A stretch of 61,309 bases of DNA, taken from the NCBI GenBank assembly GCA_900767885.1, contig CAAGAU010000046.1, positions 1 through 61,309 on the forward strand, read 5' to 3'. Source of the stretch: Clostridia bacterium (GTDB lineage Bacteria; Bacillota; Clostridia; Christensenellales; Borkfalkiaceae). The position numbers and the translations under genes were made by a program. Positions 1 through 8,226 of this stretch are shown in pieces (position 1 is the first letter of the stretch; the number at the start of each line of letters is the position of its first letter). Below the pieces are notes generated by a model, which saw nothing but the letters and a program-made list of their open reading frames with translations, was not told where the DNA came from and did not search any database.

Positions 1-26
1 GCCATAATGAGAATTCTGTTGCAATG

Positions 27-162
27 GAGAAAATCAACAGCCAAAGGATTTGAGCGAAAAATACTATCGTAAAATAAAAAGAGCCAAACTCTTTATCGAG
101 TCTGACTCTGTTATTCAATATTAAAGTTTTAAGTAGTATTTTTCCGTGCAGTTGATTTTCTC
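27..162. repeat. Interrupted inverted repeat at left end, in a gene-free stretch
   Basis: Bases 1-286 hold no gene I can support. Within them, GAGAAAATCAAC (27-38) followed by GAAAAATACTA (56-66) is matched on the opposite strand by 151-162 and 134-144. The two halves are separated by 17 bases on the left arm and 6 on the right. A two-block inverted repeat around about 70 bases of non-coding DNA could be the remnant of a small mobile element end or a folded RNA. No transposase fragment is visible. Confidence 0.5.
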
Positions 163-286
163 GCTGACTTATGCTACAACAGCCACGACAGAAGGCAATA
201 AAAAATAAATGCAAATTTAGTTTATGTGATGGTAATTGTATGCGGTGTTCTAACAGGGTTAAACAAAGGTGCCAAAAGTAAAATGA

Positions 287-1441
287 TTAAGCCGTTTGCA
301 AATAAGCAATATATAAAGATACGGCTCTTCTTATTTGTGATTTTACAGTCGTATTTAATATCTCAAAATCGTGTTCTTTATCCAAGTAGAACAAATAAAC
401 TGGCTCTATTTTTTGAGGAAAGGACAAAATATTATTTGCTCTTTTAACTCTTGAAATAATATCTTTGATAGTTCTTTCTGAATAAAGTTTTGCACTTTCT
501 AAGCTATGCTTAAAAGAATCATAATCGCTTTCAACTTTTGTTTGTTCAACTTTTTTTATATGAAATAGCAAGGCTTTCGCAACAAATTCAGCCAACTTTA
601 CAGGTACAGCATTGCCTATCATTTGTTCAACATCTGTTTTATTTCCTACCCATTTATAGTCTGCAGGAAAAGTTTGAATAAGTGAACGCTCCAATGTTGT
701 TAAAGAACGAATAGAGGGATTTAATGCGCAAGCATCATTTGGATGCCCGGTATATCCTTTAGGGACAGGACGATTTACACCTCTCATTGTGGGAGCAGGT
801 TCATCTATTGAAAAAATGGCTCGTCTTGAATAATTCCTAGGGTGTCTATAATAATATTCAAAATCTAAGGAATTACCAAAATATTCCCGCAATGTAGTTT
901 CATTTGTGGATATATGGCTTTCAAAATAGTCTAATAAAAATCCGTCATTCTGATTTAGAGAACCTATACAGAAAAAACGCTTGCGCTTTTGAGGGACGCC
1001 GCAATGACTTGCGTCCAAAACTATCTCGGTTAAACCATATCCCGCATTTTTAAAAACTGTTCGAGCATAAGCATAGTTATTGCTGATTGCGGCGCGGTCA
1101 ACATTTTCCATTACAAAAAAACGTGGTTTAATGGTTGTGACAATTTGGGCGAACGCACTCGTCAAACTAGCCCTGCCTGCCTCAATACGTTTTCCTGCTT
1201 GTGAGAAATCTTGACACGGCGGTCCTCCTATTATAATATTGGGGGCAAATGGTTCGATTTGTTTTACTGCATTACCTATATCTGATAAATCAGCCTTAAT
1301 AATAGGGTGATTAAAGTTTTTTCCATAGCAAGTAACGGCTACATCCCAATACTCAAAACCTGCTTTAACTGTAAACCCAGCATTTTGAAAACCTAAACTT
1401 AAACCGCCGCAACCTGCAAATAAATCCACAATAGCGTTCAT
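287..1441 (-). CDS. DNA (cytosine-5) methyltransferase of a type II R-M system
   Basis: Transfers a methyl group from S-adenosylmethionine to C5 of cytosine, protecting host DNA from the neighbouring endonuclease. In the 384-residue product the C5-methyltransferase motifs appear in order: DLFAGCGG (motif I, residues 6-13), GGPPCQ with catalytic Cys76 (motif IV), MENV (motif VI, about 111-114), QKRKR (motif VIII, 151-155), and near the C terminus the TLERSLIQTFP and MIGNAVP blocks (motifs IX/X). I chose the ATG at 1441 because AGAGAG lies just upstream. A longer frame to 1522 would run through the promoter. The gene is AT-rich like its divergent partner and unlike the rest of the window, which suggests acquisition by transfer. 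Target specificity GRCGYC is inferred from the partner nuclease family. Confidence 0.93.
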   Translation of the reverse strand: MNAIVDLFAGCGGLSLGFQNAGFTVKAGFEYWDVAVTCYGKNFNHPIIKADLSDIGNAVKQIEPFAPNIIIGGPPCQDFSQAGKRIEAGRASLTSAFAQIVTTIKPRFFVMENVDRAAISNNYAYARTVFKNAGYGLTEIVLDASHCGVPQKRKRFFCIGSLNQNDGFLLDYFESHISTNETTLREYFGNSLDFEYYYRHPRNYSRRAIFSIDEPAPTMRGVNRPVPKGYTGHPNDACALNPSIRSLTTLERSLIQTFPADYKWVGNKTDVEQMIGNAVPVKLAEFVAKALLFHIKKVEQTKVESDYDSFKHSLESAKLYSERTIKDIISRVKRANNILSFPQKIEPVYLFYLDKEHDFEILNTTVKSQIRRAVSLYIAYLQTA

Positions 1442-1457
1442 ATTAGCCTCTCTTTTC

Positions 1458-1486
1458 TTGAGTTTTAGCAAGAAGTATGCTATACT
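1458..1486 (+). promoter_or_regulatory. Promoter of the endonuclease gene
   Basis: TTGAGT (1458-1463), a 17-base spacer and TATACT (1481-1486) match a SigA promoter, with a start near 1493. The leader to the ATG at 1550 is about 57 bases and contains both GRCGYC sites. The promoter itself lies inside the methyltransferase leader, so the two divergent promoters interlock. Confidence 0.6.
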
Positions 1487-1493
1487 ATAAATA

Positions 1494-1522
1494 ACTATAC
1501 CACAAAAGGAGATTGGCGTCAA
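1494..1522 (-). promoter_or_regulatory. Promoter of the methyltransferase gene
   Basis: On the minus strand TTGACG (1522-1517), a 17-base spacer and TATAGT (1499-1494) form a good SigA-type promoter with a start near 1487. The -35 hexamer overlaps a GRCGYC site (1515-1520). The elements lie downstream of the predicted endonuclease start site. Confidence 0.6.
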
Positions 1523-1534
1523 GTTGTTGACGTC
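1515..1534. promoter_or_regulatory. Two GRCGYC sites between the divergent R-M genes
   Basis: GGCGTC (1515-1520) and GACGTC (1529-1534) both fit GRCGYC, the target known for the HindVP endonuclease family. The first overlaps the -35 of the methyltransferase promoter and the second lies in the endonuclease leader. Methylation here could tune expression of the pair, which is inference. Confidence 0.45.
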
Positions 1535-1549
1535 AGGAAATCAAAATTT

Positions 1550-2602
1550 ATGGCAACAGGATTATACGGGATAAAACATTCTAATAGAACGGTAGATGAA
1601 CATTGGGGCAAAAACAGATTTAATTCAAGTTTTCCCACCGCTTTAGCAAGTTATATGTTGGAACACGATTTACCCGCCATTTATATACAACTTGACGAAA
1701 GTTCTGACAAACCGAAAGTTGTTGCAACCGAAATTTCATTGCAGAAAGTTTTTAATACGCAAAATAAGACTACAGATGATTTATCTTTTAATTTTGAAAC
1801 TGTTTTTGCTCCATATCAGGATTTTTCATTTGATAGAATTGATGGTATAGATTTGGTTGTAAAAAACACCAATGGTGAGTTCTTGACACCACTTGAAGTA
1901 AAACTGACAGTGTTACCGACTGACGGGACAAGTAAACACACTGAAAATAAATGGGGGTGCGAATTGGTAATCCGTTCAGCTACAACATCGTATTGTGCAT
2001 TAGGGATGTATAACGCTGTAAAAGATAGACATCGTGAAGTTCGTGAAATATTTGAAGATACTTGTTCATCAATTCAGATGTGGGATAATAATTTTGAAAT
2101 GACTCATAAAATGCCTCAAATATGCTCTTGCATTGATGAGTTTCAAAAACGTTTTGTGAACTTTCAAAAACCATTGCTAATGCAAACAATATGGAAAACT
2201 CAAGGAAAATCCCCGCTTTTAGCCGATAATGCCTTTGATATTGTTGTTTGGAGCGATTACGCATTTTCTCGTCTATTCATCGATAGTTCAAATGAGTGTT
2301 TGAATGAAATGAGTAGACCTATGCGAGCAACGGCAAGGCTTGCTAGATGTCTTTGGGAATTGAGCAAATCTGGAAAAATTAGGATGACTGATATTTATAG
2401 ACAAATGGCTTTTGGTAATCAAACAGACAAAGAATTTGCTATAAATGGCGATAAGTGGAGAAGATATGTTTCTTCAGACAGAATCATAACGCCATTGCTC
2501 AAGAAAGAAATAGTTAATGAGATAATAGAGCCTCAATATTTGGAAAAATTAAGTCCTGAACGTCGATTCGACCAAACATTATATTTTACAATGAAACAAT
2601 AA
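1550..2602 (+). CDS. HindVP-family type II restriction endonuclease
   Basis: A 350-residue protein resembling the HindVP restriction endonuclease family, which cleaves GRCGYC. The N terminus (GLYGIKHSNR and WGKNRFNSSFPTALASYM, residues 4-36) has the family's characteristic start. A PD-(D/E)xK-like core is visible as GIDLVV with Asp101, then LEVKL with Glu116 and Lys118. The ATG at 1550 is preceded by CAGGA at about the right distance. It is divergent from the methyltransferase, as in many type II systems. The gene is intact and complete, so the system may be active. The family call rests on recognised sequence style and context. The exact recognition sequence is inferred. Confidence 0.8.
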   Translation: MATGLYGIKHSNRTVDEHWGKNRFNSSFPTALASYMLEHDLPAIYIQLDESSDKPKVVATEISLQKVFNTQNKTTDDLSFNFETVFAPYQDFSFDRIDGIDLVVKNTNGEFLTPLEVKLTVLPTDGTSKHTENKWGCELVIRSATTSYCALGMYNAVKDRHREVREIFEDTCSSIQMWDNNFEMTHKMPQICSCIDEFQKRFVNFQKPLLMQTIWKTQGKSPLLADNAFDIVVWSDYAFSRLFIDSSNECLNEMSRPMRATARLARCLWELSKSGKIRMTDIYRQMAFGNQTDKEFAINGDKWRRYVSSDRIITPLLKKEIVNEIIEPQYLEKLSPERRFDQTLYFTMKQ

Positions 2603-2655
2603 TTTTTTTATTGAACTATTCGATTTACGTTACTAACGCTCCGCCATTAGGGAAT

Positions 2656-2698
2656 AATACGAACACCGAAACAAAATCGGGGTTCGTATTTTTCTTTT
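2656..2698 (+). terminator. Rho-independent terminator after the endonuclease
   Basis: A stem of AATACGAAC-x-CCGA (2656-2669) with its complement (2677-2690), a 7-base loop and a following T-rich run. It ends the endonuclease transcript. Bases 2699-2786 carry no further feature I can support. Confidence 0.75.
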
Positions 2699-2786
2699 TT
2701 TACGGACACATCGGCATAGTAAAAAAAAACGGGGCTATATGCCGGTAATCGACTTGTAGACTCGTTTTATTATATACTTTTACCGT

Positions 2787-3896
2787 TTAAGCGATTTTTT
2801 CCCACCACGCGTATAAAACGATATCGTCGCAGACAGGCGTAAGGTCTGTAAATCTTGAAAGAGTGTATTCCTCCCCTTCGCTTATTTCGGCTTGTTTTTT
2901 TCTGTACCAGCCTATAAATTTATATTTGTCGGCGTCCGCGTTTTTACGCGGAACGGGAACGTGTTCGGTCATATAACAACCGTGAACGATCTCGAACTCG
3001 ACCGTATCGCCTACCCAAACGTTATTTTTTGCAAGCATAGCGCCTTCCGCCTCAAAGACCACTCTGTGTTTCTGTTCGTTTACAAACTCCATTACGGTAA
3101 TCCATTCGGAATTGACTTTTTTATAAATTACCTTTTTATTCGTATTAAAATAAAAATCACCGTCTCTGCCGAGCGAAAAATCGGGAGTACTTGCCCCGCT
3201 TAACCACTGATTCGGCTTTGAAAAATCGAAAGTTTCGCTTGTTCCGTCGGTATAATTTATTATAAGTTCGTAACTTTCGTCGTTTTCCGAACGGGTGATT
3301 CCCGATATTCCGGTTGCGGCGGGAATCGGAATGTCTTTGGTCGTTCCGTCGGATAAGGTAATTTTCAACGTTCCCGCATAACCGTCGTTATCGGACGTCA
3401 GAAATTCGATGTTATCTATACCTACGCCGTCTTTACCGCGAGGCAGACTTATCTCTTTCGGCTCGGTACTTCCGCTGAAAGTAAACACAAGGTAAGGCCC
3501 TTCGTGCGTTTCGTCGGCCTCGAAAATCTGTACGTTGGAAACGTATTCTCCGTTGGGAATAAAAAACGTTACGTCCTTCATTTCTTCCGACGTGAATTTT
3601 ATCGTTACTTCGGTTTCGATTCCGTTATTTTTTGTAATTATTTCGGCTATTCCGTTTCCGTTATCGCCTTTATCGCCTTTCGAGCCGGAATCGCCGCGCA
3701 ACGCGCTTAAATCCGTTACCTCTATACGACTTACGTCGCCGCTCTCGTAAACAAGTTCAAGATAATATTTATCGGCTTTTTCGTCGTAAACCACCGAGGC
3801 GGAAGTTATGCTTGTTTGTTCGTCCCACGAAAACGAGCATGCCGCAAGTGAAAAACACATAAACAAACAAATTATTAAAGCAACTATTTTTTTCAT
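2787..3896 (-). CDS. Secreted lipoprotein with collagen-like segment and C-terminal InlB-type repeat
   Basis: A type II signal peptide (MKKIVALIICLFMCFSLAAC) ends in an LAAC lipobox, so the mature protein should be lipid-anchored outside the membrane. A short collagen-like stretch of Gly-x-x triplets (GDSGSKGDKGDNGNG) follows at about residues 70-85, then several short beta-rich units. The C terminus contains a Listeria-Bacteroides (InlB-type) repeat ending in FIGWYRKK and LYAWW. I use the ATG at 3896, preceded by AAAGGAG, rather than a TTG two codons earlier. The start lies 2 bases after the stop of the upstream beta-helix gene, so it is the last gene of that operon. Function is unknown; a surface adhesin or display role is inferred. 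Confidence 0.75.
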   Translation of the reverse strand: MKKIVALIICLFMCFSLAACSFSWDEQTSITSASVVYDEKADKYYLELVYESGDVSRIEVTDLSALRGDSGSKGDKGDNGNGIAEIITKNNGIETEVTIKFTSEEMKDVTFFIPNGEYVSNVQIFEADETHEGPYLVFTFSGSTEPKEISLPRGKDGVGIDNIEFLTSDNDGYAGTLKITLSDGTTKDIPIPAATGISGITRSENDESYELIINYTDGTSETFDFSKPNQWLSGASTPDFSLGRDGDFYFNTNKKVIYKKVNSEWITVMEFVNEQKHRVVFEAEGAMLAKNNVWVGDTVEFEIVHGCYMTEHVPVPRKNADADKYKFIGWYRKKQAEISEGEEYTLSRFTDLTPVCDDIVLYAWWEKIA

Positions 3897-3898
3897 AG

Positions 3899-6319
3899 TC
3901 AAACTCCTTTAGCGTGAGCCTGCATTTTTTCTGCGCTGGGCGTTTGCCCGAGCGTGGCTCCGTCGGTAAACACAAAACGGAAGGGATCGTAACCGGTAAC
4001 TATAGTAACGGTTTTAAGCATCATATTGTAATACTGTCTTGCGCCCTCTCCCGCGCTCATGTTAAGATAAGTTTCCATAATATCGATCTCTGCGGCAGGT
4101 TTCATATTCAAACGATATACATAATCGGTCGCAAATTCTACTGTGGAATAATTTGCGCCGCCGCCGTAGTAGGCGACCGGTATATTAGTATACTGCGCTT
4201 CTCCGTCGCTATAACTTACGCTGCGTTTCTGCGCCTCTTTTTTTACAAGGTTTTTAAGCGGGAAAATAAAGTCGATGTTTATATTGTATTTACTCGGATC
4301 GGCTCCGCCCGTAATTCCGCCCAGACCGCCGCCTCCGGAAAGTTCTTTAAGCACTGTGGAAATATTTTCGTCTATAAGTCCCGAAATGTCCATCTTTTCG
4401 AAATTTTTATAATCGTAAAACGCCGTATCGCCGCTCAGAAGCACCTTAACCGGGTAACTTGTGCCGGAGATCTGCTCCGGCGGATCGGGAATAAGGGGTT
4501 TCTGTTCGGGACCGCTGAACGATGAAAACATTTTGGTTATTTGCGACGGTATTTTAGAATAAAGGAAAGGTCCGTTAAACAGCGATTCAAAAACTATCGA
4601 CGCTATTCCGCTATCGTAAAACTGACAGTTTTTAAACTCCGTATTGCCTTTGAATTCGGTTTTTACCGATTCGTCGCCAAGCGCGTTTTGCATATTACGA
4701 AGCGCGGTTTTGTAATTTTCGATCTTTTCTTTCGGAATATTACCGAGGTATTCGGTCATTAAAACGTCGCCCTTTCCGTCCTCTTTCATATAATCCGCAA
4801 GTTTGCCTCCGAACGCATTACCGGAAGAATCCGAAAAATTCTTCACCGAATTGCCGTCGGGTTTCGAATATTCGTTCGCCCCCGTAGTGAATAAAAAGTT
4901 CTGGGCATGCATCAGCAGGCAGTTATCCACGGTGAAATTATAAGAAGAAAAACTCCTTAACACGTTTTTACCGTTTGAAAGTGTGCAGTTTTTAATGGTT
5001 ATGCCGTTGCCGTCCGCTTCAACCGCAGTCCCGACCGTTTCAAGTTTTTTAAGACTGTTCACGTCGTCGCAGTTTTTAATTATCACGTCGTTTACGGTAA
5101 CCCCGTCGCCATCGATATAAAACCCTGCGTTATCCTGCCCGTAAGCCGTTATAAGCGCCATTCCGTTAGGATCTCCGAGCGTATAAAACGGCAGCGGCCC
5201 GCGGAAAAGATTATCGGCGGTGAGAACGGGAACTTCCTGCCCGTCCCCCGTTGTAACGGTTTCGTAAGGATAAGTGAGATTATGGAAATTTATGGTATAA
5301 CCGTTGCCGTAAAAGTCTTTTCTTATGCGAAGTCCCGCGTTTATCTTATCTGATATCGGCGAAAACCTCTTATCCGTTTTAGCGAAATCATTCCATTTAT
5401 CGATATATTCGTGGTTGTATTTTGTCCGGAACGAATAAATTTCCGACGCAAACGAATATTTGCCGTTTGCACCCTTTTTACCGAACGACGTAACGTTGTT
5501 TTCCTTTCCGAGTTCGGTTTTGATAAACGATTCGGATTGGAACGATTTTCTCAATACCACTATTTCCCCGTTTTTCGAGCGGTTTGTGCAATTGAGAAGC
5601 TGATCGTAGTTATAAACGTTTACACCGTTTTCAACCACTTTGAAAGCCGCCTTATACGGCAATACGCCTTCGGCGTCTACCTTGAACAGCACAAAAGCGT
5701 CGCCTGCTGATTTAACGGTTACTTCGCAGGTCTGTTCGTCGAATCCGATATTATCCGAAAACTCGTATTCCAGCGCGTCTTTAAGTTCTTCCGGCTGCGT
5801 GATTACGTTCAGTCGGAATTTTGCGGAAGAAAGTTTTCCTCCTCCGTCCATGTCGTATTGACCGTAATAAATATTCGGATCGTAGTTCGCGCCCGAGGGC
5901 TTTATTTCCGACTGCGCTATGATAACGCCGCGGTCGTATATAATGGCTTCGAGTTTTCGGCTTACGTTGCCTTTTTTGTTGGAACAAATAAGATTTACCG
6001 CGCCTACGCCCAGCGTTTTAAGATAGTAGCCGTCGGATTTCCGTTCTATTCCCGCTATCGGTTCGCTTTCGGCGTTGCTTTCCACGCGCCACACGAGTTC
6101 GTTTCCCTCGGCTATCGTATAGTTGCGTTGATTTACTCCCTTTGCGTTAAGTTTATAGCCGTTTTCGTTCAGTTTAAACGCTTCCGGATCGCCGTAATCC
6201 CAGGCGATACCCGAAATATCTACGTCAACGTAAATGTACGTGGCGTTTATGGTAACCGTTGTTAAAACCGAGAACAAAAACGGTATGATAAGCAACACCG
6301 CAAGATTTTTCTTTTTCAT
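3899..6319 (-). CDS. Large secreted protein with parallel beta-helix-like region
   Basis: An 806-residue protein with an N-terminal hydrophobic signal segment (residues 6-26) and no lipobox. Residues about 40-230 look Ig-like or beta-rich. Residues about 330-560 carry repeated short strands such as VTVNDVIIKNCDD, NGITIKNCTLSNG and NFTVDNCLLMHA, typical of right-handed parallel beta-helices. No polysaccharide lyase or hydrolase active site is evident. It overlaps the upstream permease gene by one base (TGATG) and is 2 bases from the downstream lipoprotein start, so it is co-translated with an ABC exporter pair. It may be a surface protein whose assembly depends on that exporter, which is inference from context. 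Confidence 0.65.
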   Translation of the reverse strand: MKKKNLAVLLIIPFLFSVLTTVTINATYIYVDVDISGIAWDYGDPEAFKLNENGYKLNAKGVNQRNYTIAEGNELVWRVESNAESEPIAGIERKSDGYYLKTLGVGAVNLICSNKKGNVSRKLEAIIYDRGVIIAQSEIKPSGANYDPNIYYGQYDMDGGGKLSSAKFRLNVITQPEELKDALEYEFSDNIGFDEQTCEVTVKSAGDAFVLFKVDAEGVLPYKAAFKVVENGVNVYNYDQLLNCTNRSKNGEIVVLRKSFQSESFIKTELGKENNVTSFGKKGANGKYSFASEIYSFRTKYNHEYIDKWNDFAKTDKRFSPISDKINAGLRIRKDFYGNGYTINFHNLTYPYETVTTGDGQEVPVLTADNLFRGPLPFYTLGDPNGMALITAYGQDNAGFYIDGDGVTVNDVIIKNCDDVNSLKKLETVGTAVEADGNGITIKNCTLSNGKNVLRSFSSYNFTVDNCLLMHAQNFLFTTGANEYSKPDGNSVKNFSDSSGNAFGGKLADYMKEDGKGDVLMTEYLGNIPKEKIENYKTALRNMQNALGDESVKTEFKGNTEFKNCQFYDSGIASIVFESLFNGPFLYSKIPSQITKMFSSFSGPEQKPLIPDPPEQISGTSYPVKVLLSGDTAFYDYKNFEKMDISGLIDENISTVLKELSGGGGLGGITGGADPSKYNINIDFIFPLKNLVKKEAQKRSVSYSDGEAQYTNIPVAYYGGGANYSTVEFATDYVYRLNMKPAAEIDIMETYLNMSAGEGARQYYNMMLKTVTIVTGYDPFRFVFTDGATLGQTPSAEKMQAHAKGV

Positions 6320-7455
6320 CAGTTTATCGCCTCCAGTTCGAGGAACAGCCGTCCCGATTTTTTATAAACGATAAACGCGTCTGTAAAAGCCACAAAACCG
6401 GGTATGAAATTGATATAATAAGTCATAGCACCGGAGTTGAATGCGGTGTTTATAGATTTAAGCACCATACACAACAAAAACGGCTGAATTATGATAAGCC
6501 CCGTATACGAAAAAATATTTTCGGAATTGCCGAAAATAAGCGACAATTCTTTTTTTACAAGGGATTTGGGAACGCTTAAAATTCTGAGTTTTCTTTCTTT
6601 GCTTTTTCTCTTTGCCGCAAAATTAACGTTACGCACGTAATTATAAGAAAAAACGGTGTAAACAAGTCCGGCGACAAAAATAATCGAAGAGATAAGAAGA
6701 TACACAAGAAGTGAATAACCTTTTTTGCTTATAAACACGCTCAGCAGGACGTTCACAGGGAAAGCAAACTCTTTAAACTTTTTAAGATTTGCCATATTTT
6801 CCGACGTGAAAAGCCCCGCCATTCCGTTATTCGAAACCAGATTTACGAATATTTCAAGCACCGACGAATAAGCAATGGCAAGCCCCGCCATAACCGCGGA
6901 AGCAATAAGAAGCTTAATAAACGGATGATTTTTAAGCGCACACGAAACGAGATATACGGGATAAACCGCCAGCAAAGCCACGCCCGCCTCCGTAACGAAC
7001 GACAATGCGGGATAAAACAGCGCGGTAAAATAGAACAACGGCGGCATTCCCTCGCTTACGCCGTAAGCAATGAACAGCGGATATTCGAACATGAACGCAA
7101 CCGAAGTTTGTACAAGGAACAAAAGCACCAGTTTGGAAGATATGATTTGTCCGCTCTGTACGGGGCGATTGGATAACAGTTCAACGTCCTTAGGGTCGAA
7201 AAACAGTTTTTTTGCCGACATCACGCACGCTACGGTTGAAAGAACGGTTATAACAAACAAAAACACGCACAAAAACGACTCTTTAGCACCTGCCACGCCG
7301 GATATTTTGCTTATTATTCCGCTAAAAACAAACCATTCCACGGCGACGAAACAGCCTATAAACAAAACAGTAAAAACCGCGGATATTATTCTTTCGGAAA
7401 ACTTCGCGCTTCCCGAAAACATAAGTTTGAAATCTTTTAACAGCAAATTCAGCAT
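6319..7455 (-). CDS. ABC-type exporter permease (ABC-2-like membrane protein)
   Basis: A 378-residue polytopic membrane protein with about eight hydrophobic segments. The segment FFDPKDVELLSNRPVQSGQIISSKLV (residues about 90-115, quoted as a landmark) resembles the cytoplasmic loop of large ABC-2-type exporter permeases. Members I know of this kind are often above 500 residues, so this one may have only the first part of the usual fold. The gene starts 3 bases after the ATPase gene and ends in a one-base overlap with the beta-helix gene. Substrate unknown. Confidence 0.7.
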   Translation of the reverse strand: MLNLLLKDFKLMFSGSAKFSERIISAVFTVLFIGCFVAVEWFVFSGIISKISGVAGAKESFLCVFLFVITVLSTVACVMSAKKLFFDPKDVELLSNRPVQSGQIISSKLVLLFLVQTSVAFMFEYPLFIAYGVSEGMPPLFYFTALFYPALSFVTEAGVALLAVYPVYLVSCALKNHPFIKLLIASAVMAGLAIAYSSVLEIFVNLVSNNGMAGLFTSENMANLKKFKEFAFPVNVLLSVFISKKGYSLLVYLLISSIIFVAGLVYTVFSYNYVRNVNFAAKRKSKERKLRILSVPKSLVKKELSLIFGNSENIFSYTGLIIIQPFLLCMVLKSINTAFNSGAMTYYINFIPGFVAFTDAFIVYKKSGRLFLELEAIN

Positions 7456-7458
7456 GGC

Positions 7459-8226
7459 TTATTCCCCGTACGTTTCAATGAACAACTTGCCCAGTTGCAA
7501 CCTGCGGTTAGGTTCTTTATTCAAATCGTATAAAGCCGCAACCACACCGTTGTTTACAATGGCGACTCTGTCGCAAATACGGCTTACGAGTTCGATGTTA
7601 TGCGACGTTACAAACACGGTTTTGCCGTGATCGGCGTATTCGCGCATCATTTTTTTAAGTTCTTCGACAGCCATAACGTCAAGTCCGACGGTCGGCTCGT
7701 CAAGCACCCATATATCGGGGTTAAACAACAAACTTGCCGCAAGGCAAAGTTTCTGTTTCATACCGTGGGAATACTCGGAAATACGATTTTTAAGTTCTTT
7801 TAAATCGAGTTTAAGCCGTCCGCACAGATAGGCGTAATTTTTAATAAATTCGCCCTCGGATATTTTATAAATTCCGGCTATAAATTCAAGATAATCGTAT
7901 CCGGTCATAACTTCATAGCACGACGGCTCGCTGGCGACGTAACCGAATCTTCTTTTTGCCTCCAGCGGTTGTTTTACGATATCGAAGCCGTCTATAAGTA
8001 TACGTCCGCTCTGAAACTGCTTTGCGCCTATCATACAGTCGATAGTAGTCGACTTACCTATTCCGTTCCGCCCGATAAAGCCGAAAAGTTCACCCGGATA
8101 AACCTTTAAATCAAGTCCTTTAAGAACTTGTTTATTCCCGTAGGCTTTGTGCAGATCTTCGATTAAAATCGACGGCGTGCGCCCGGCTTCCGCGGATGTC
8201 GGATTCAATACGTTTTCGCCGTTCAT
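7459..8226 (-). CDS. ABC transporter ATP-binding protein (exporter type)
   Basis: A 255-residue ABC ATPase that powers the adjacent permease. Walker A is GRNGIGKST (residues 52-60). The signature is EYSHGMKQK, a variant of the SGGM form common in ABC-2 exporters, followed by Walker B in IWVLDEPTVGLD and an H-loop in VTSHNIELV. The ATG at 8226 overlaps the stop of the upstream gene by 4 bases, indicating translational coupling. The protein resembles drug or lipid exporter ATPases more than importers. The operon offers no substrate clue beyond its secreted products. Confidence 0.88.
   Translation of the reverse strand: MNGENVLNPTSAEAGRTPSILIEDLHKAYGNKQVLKGLDLKVYPGELFGFIGRNGIGKSTTIDCMIGAKQFQSGRILIDGFDIVKQPLEAKRRFGYVASEPSCYEVMTGYDYLEFIAGIYKISEGEFIKNYAYLCGRLKLDLKELKNRISEYSHGMKQKLCLAASLLFNPDIWVLDEPTVGLDVMAVEELKKMMREYADHGKTVFVTSHNIELVSRICDRVAIVNNGVVAALYDLNKEPNRRLQLGKLFIETYGE

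Noticed and set aside
226..447. 73-residue plus-strand open frame at the left end
   Set aside because: It overlaps the methyltransferase 3' end and has no ribosome site.
1515..1534. Selective avoidance of GRCGYC elsewhere in the window
   Set aside because: GACGTC and related hexamers are visible at many places (for example near 18520), so there is no evident avoidance, consistent with a working methyltransferase.
2731..2752. Terminator for the 2787-10242 operon
   Set aside because: The only stem is GGC/GCC with a 5-base loop next to a T run on the minus strand, too weak to list.
3914..4525. Long plus-strand open frames inside 2.8-9.5 kb
   Set aside because: They mirror the codon bias of the minus-strand operon genes and lack starts with ribosome sites or recognisable domains.
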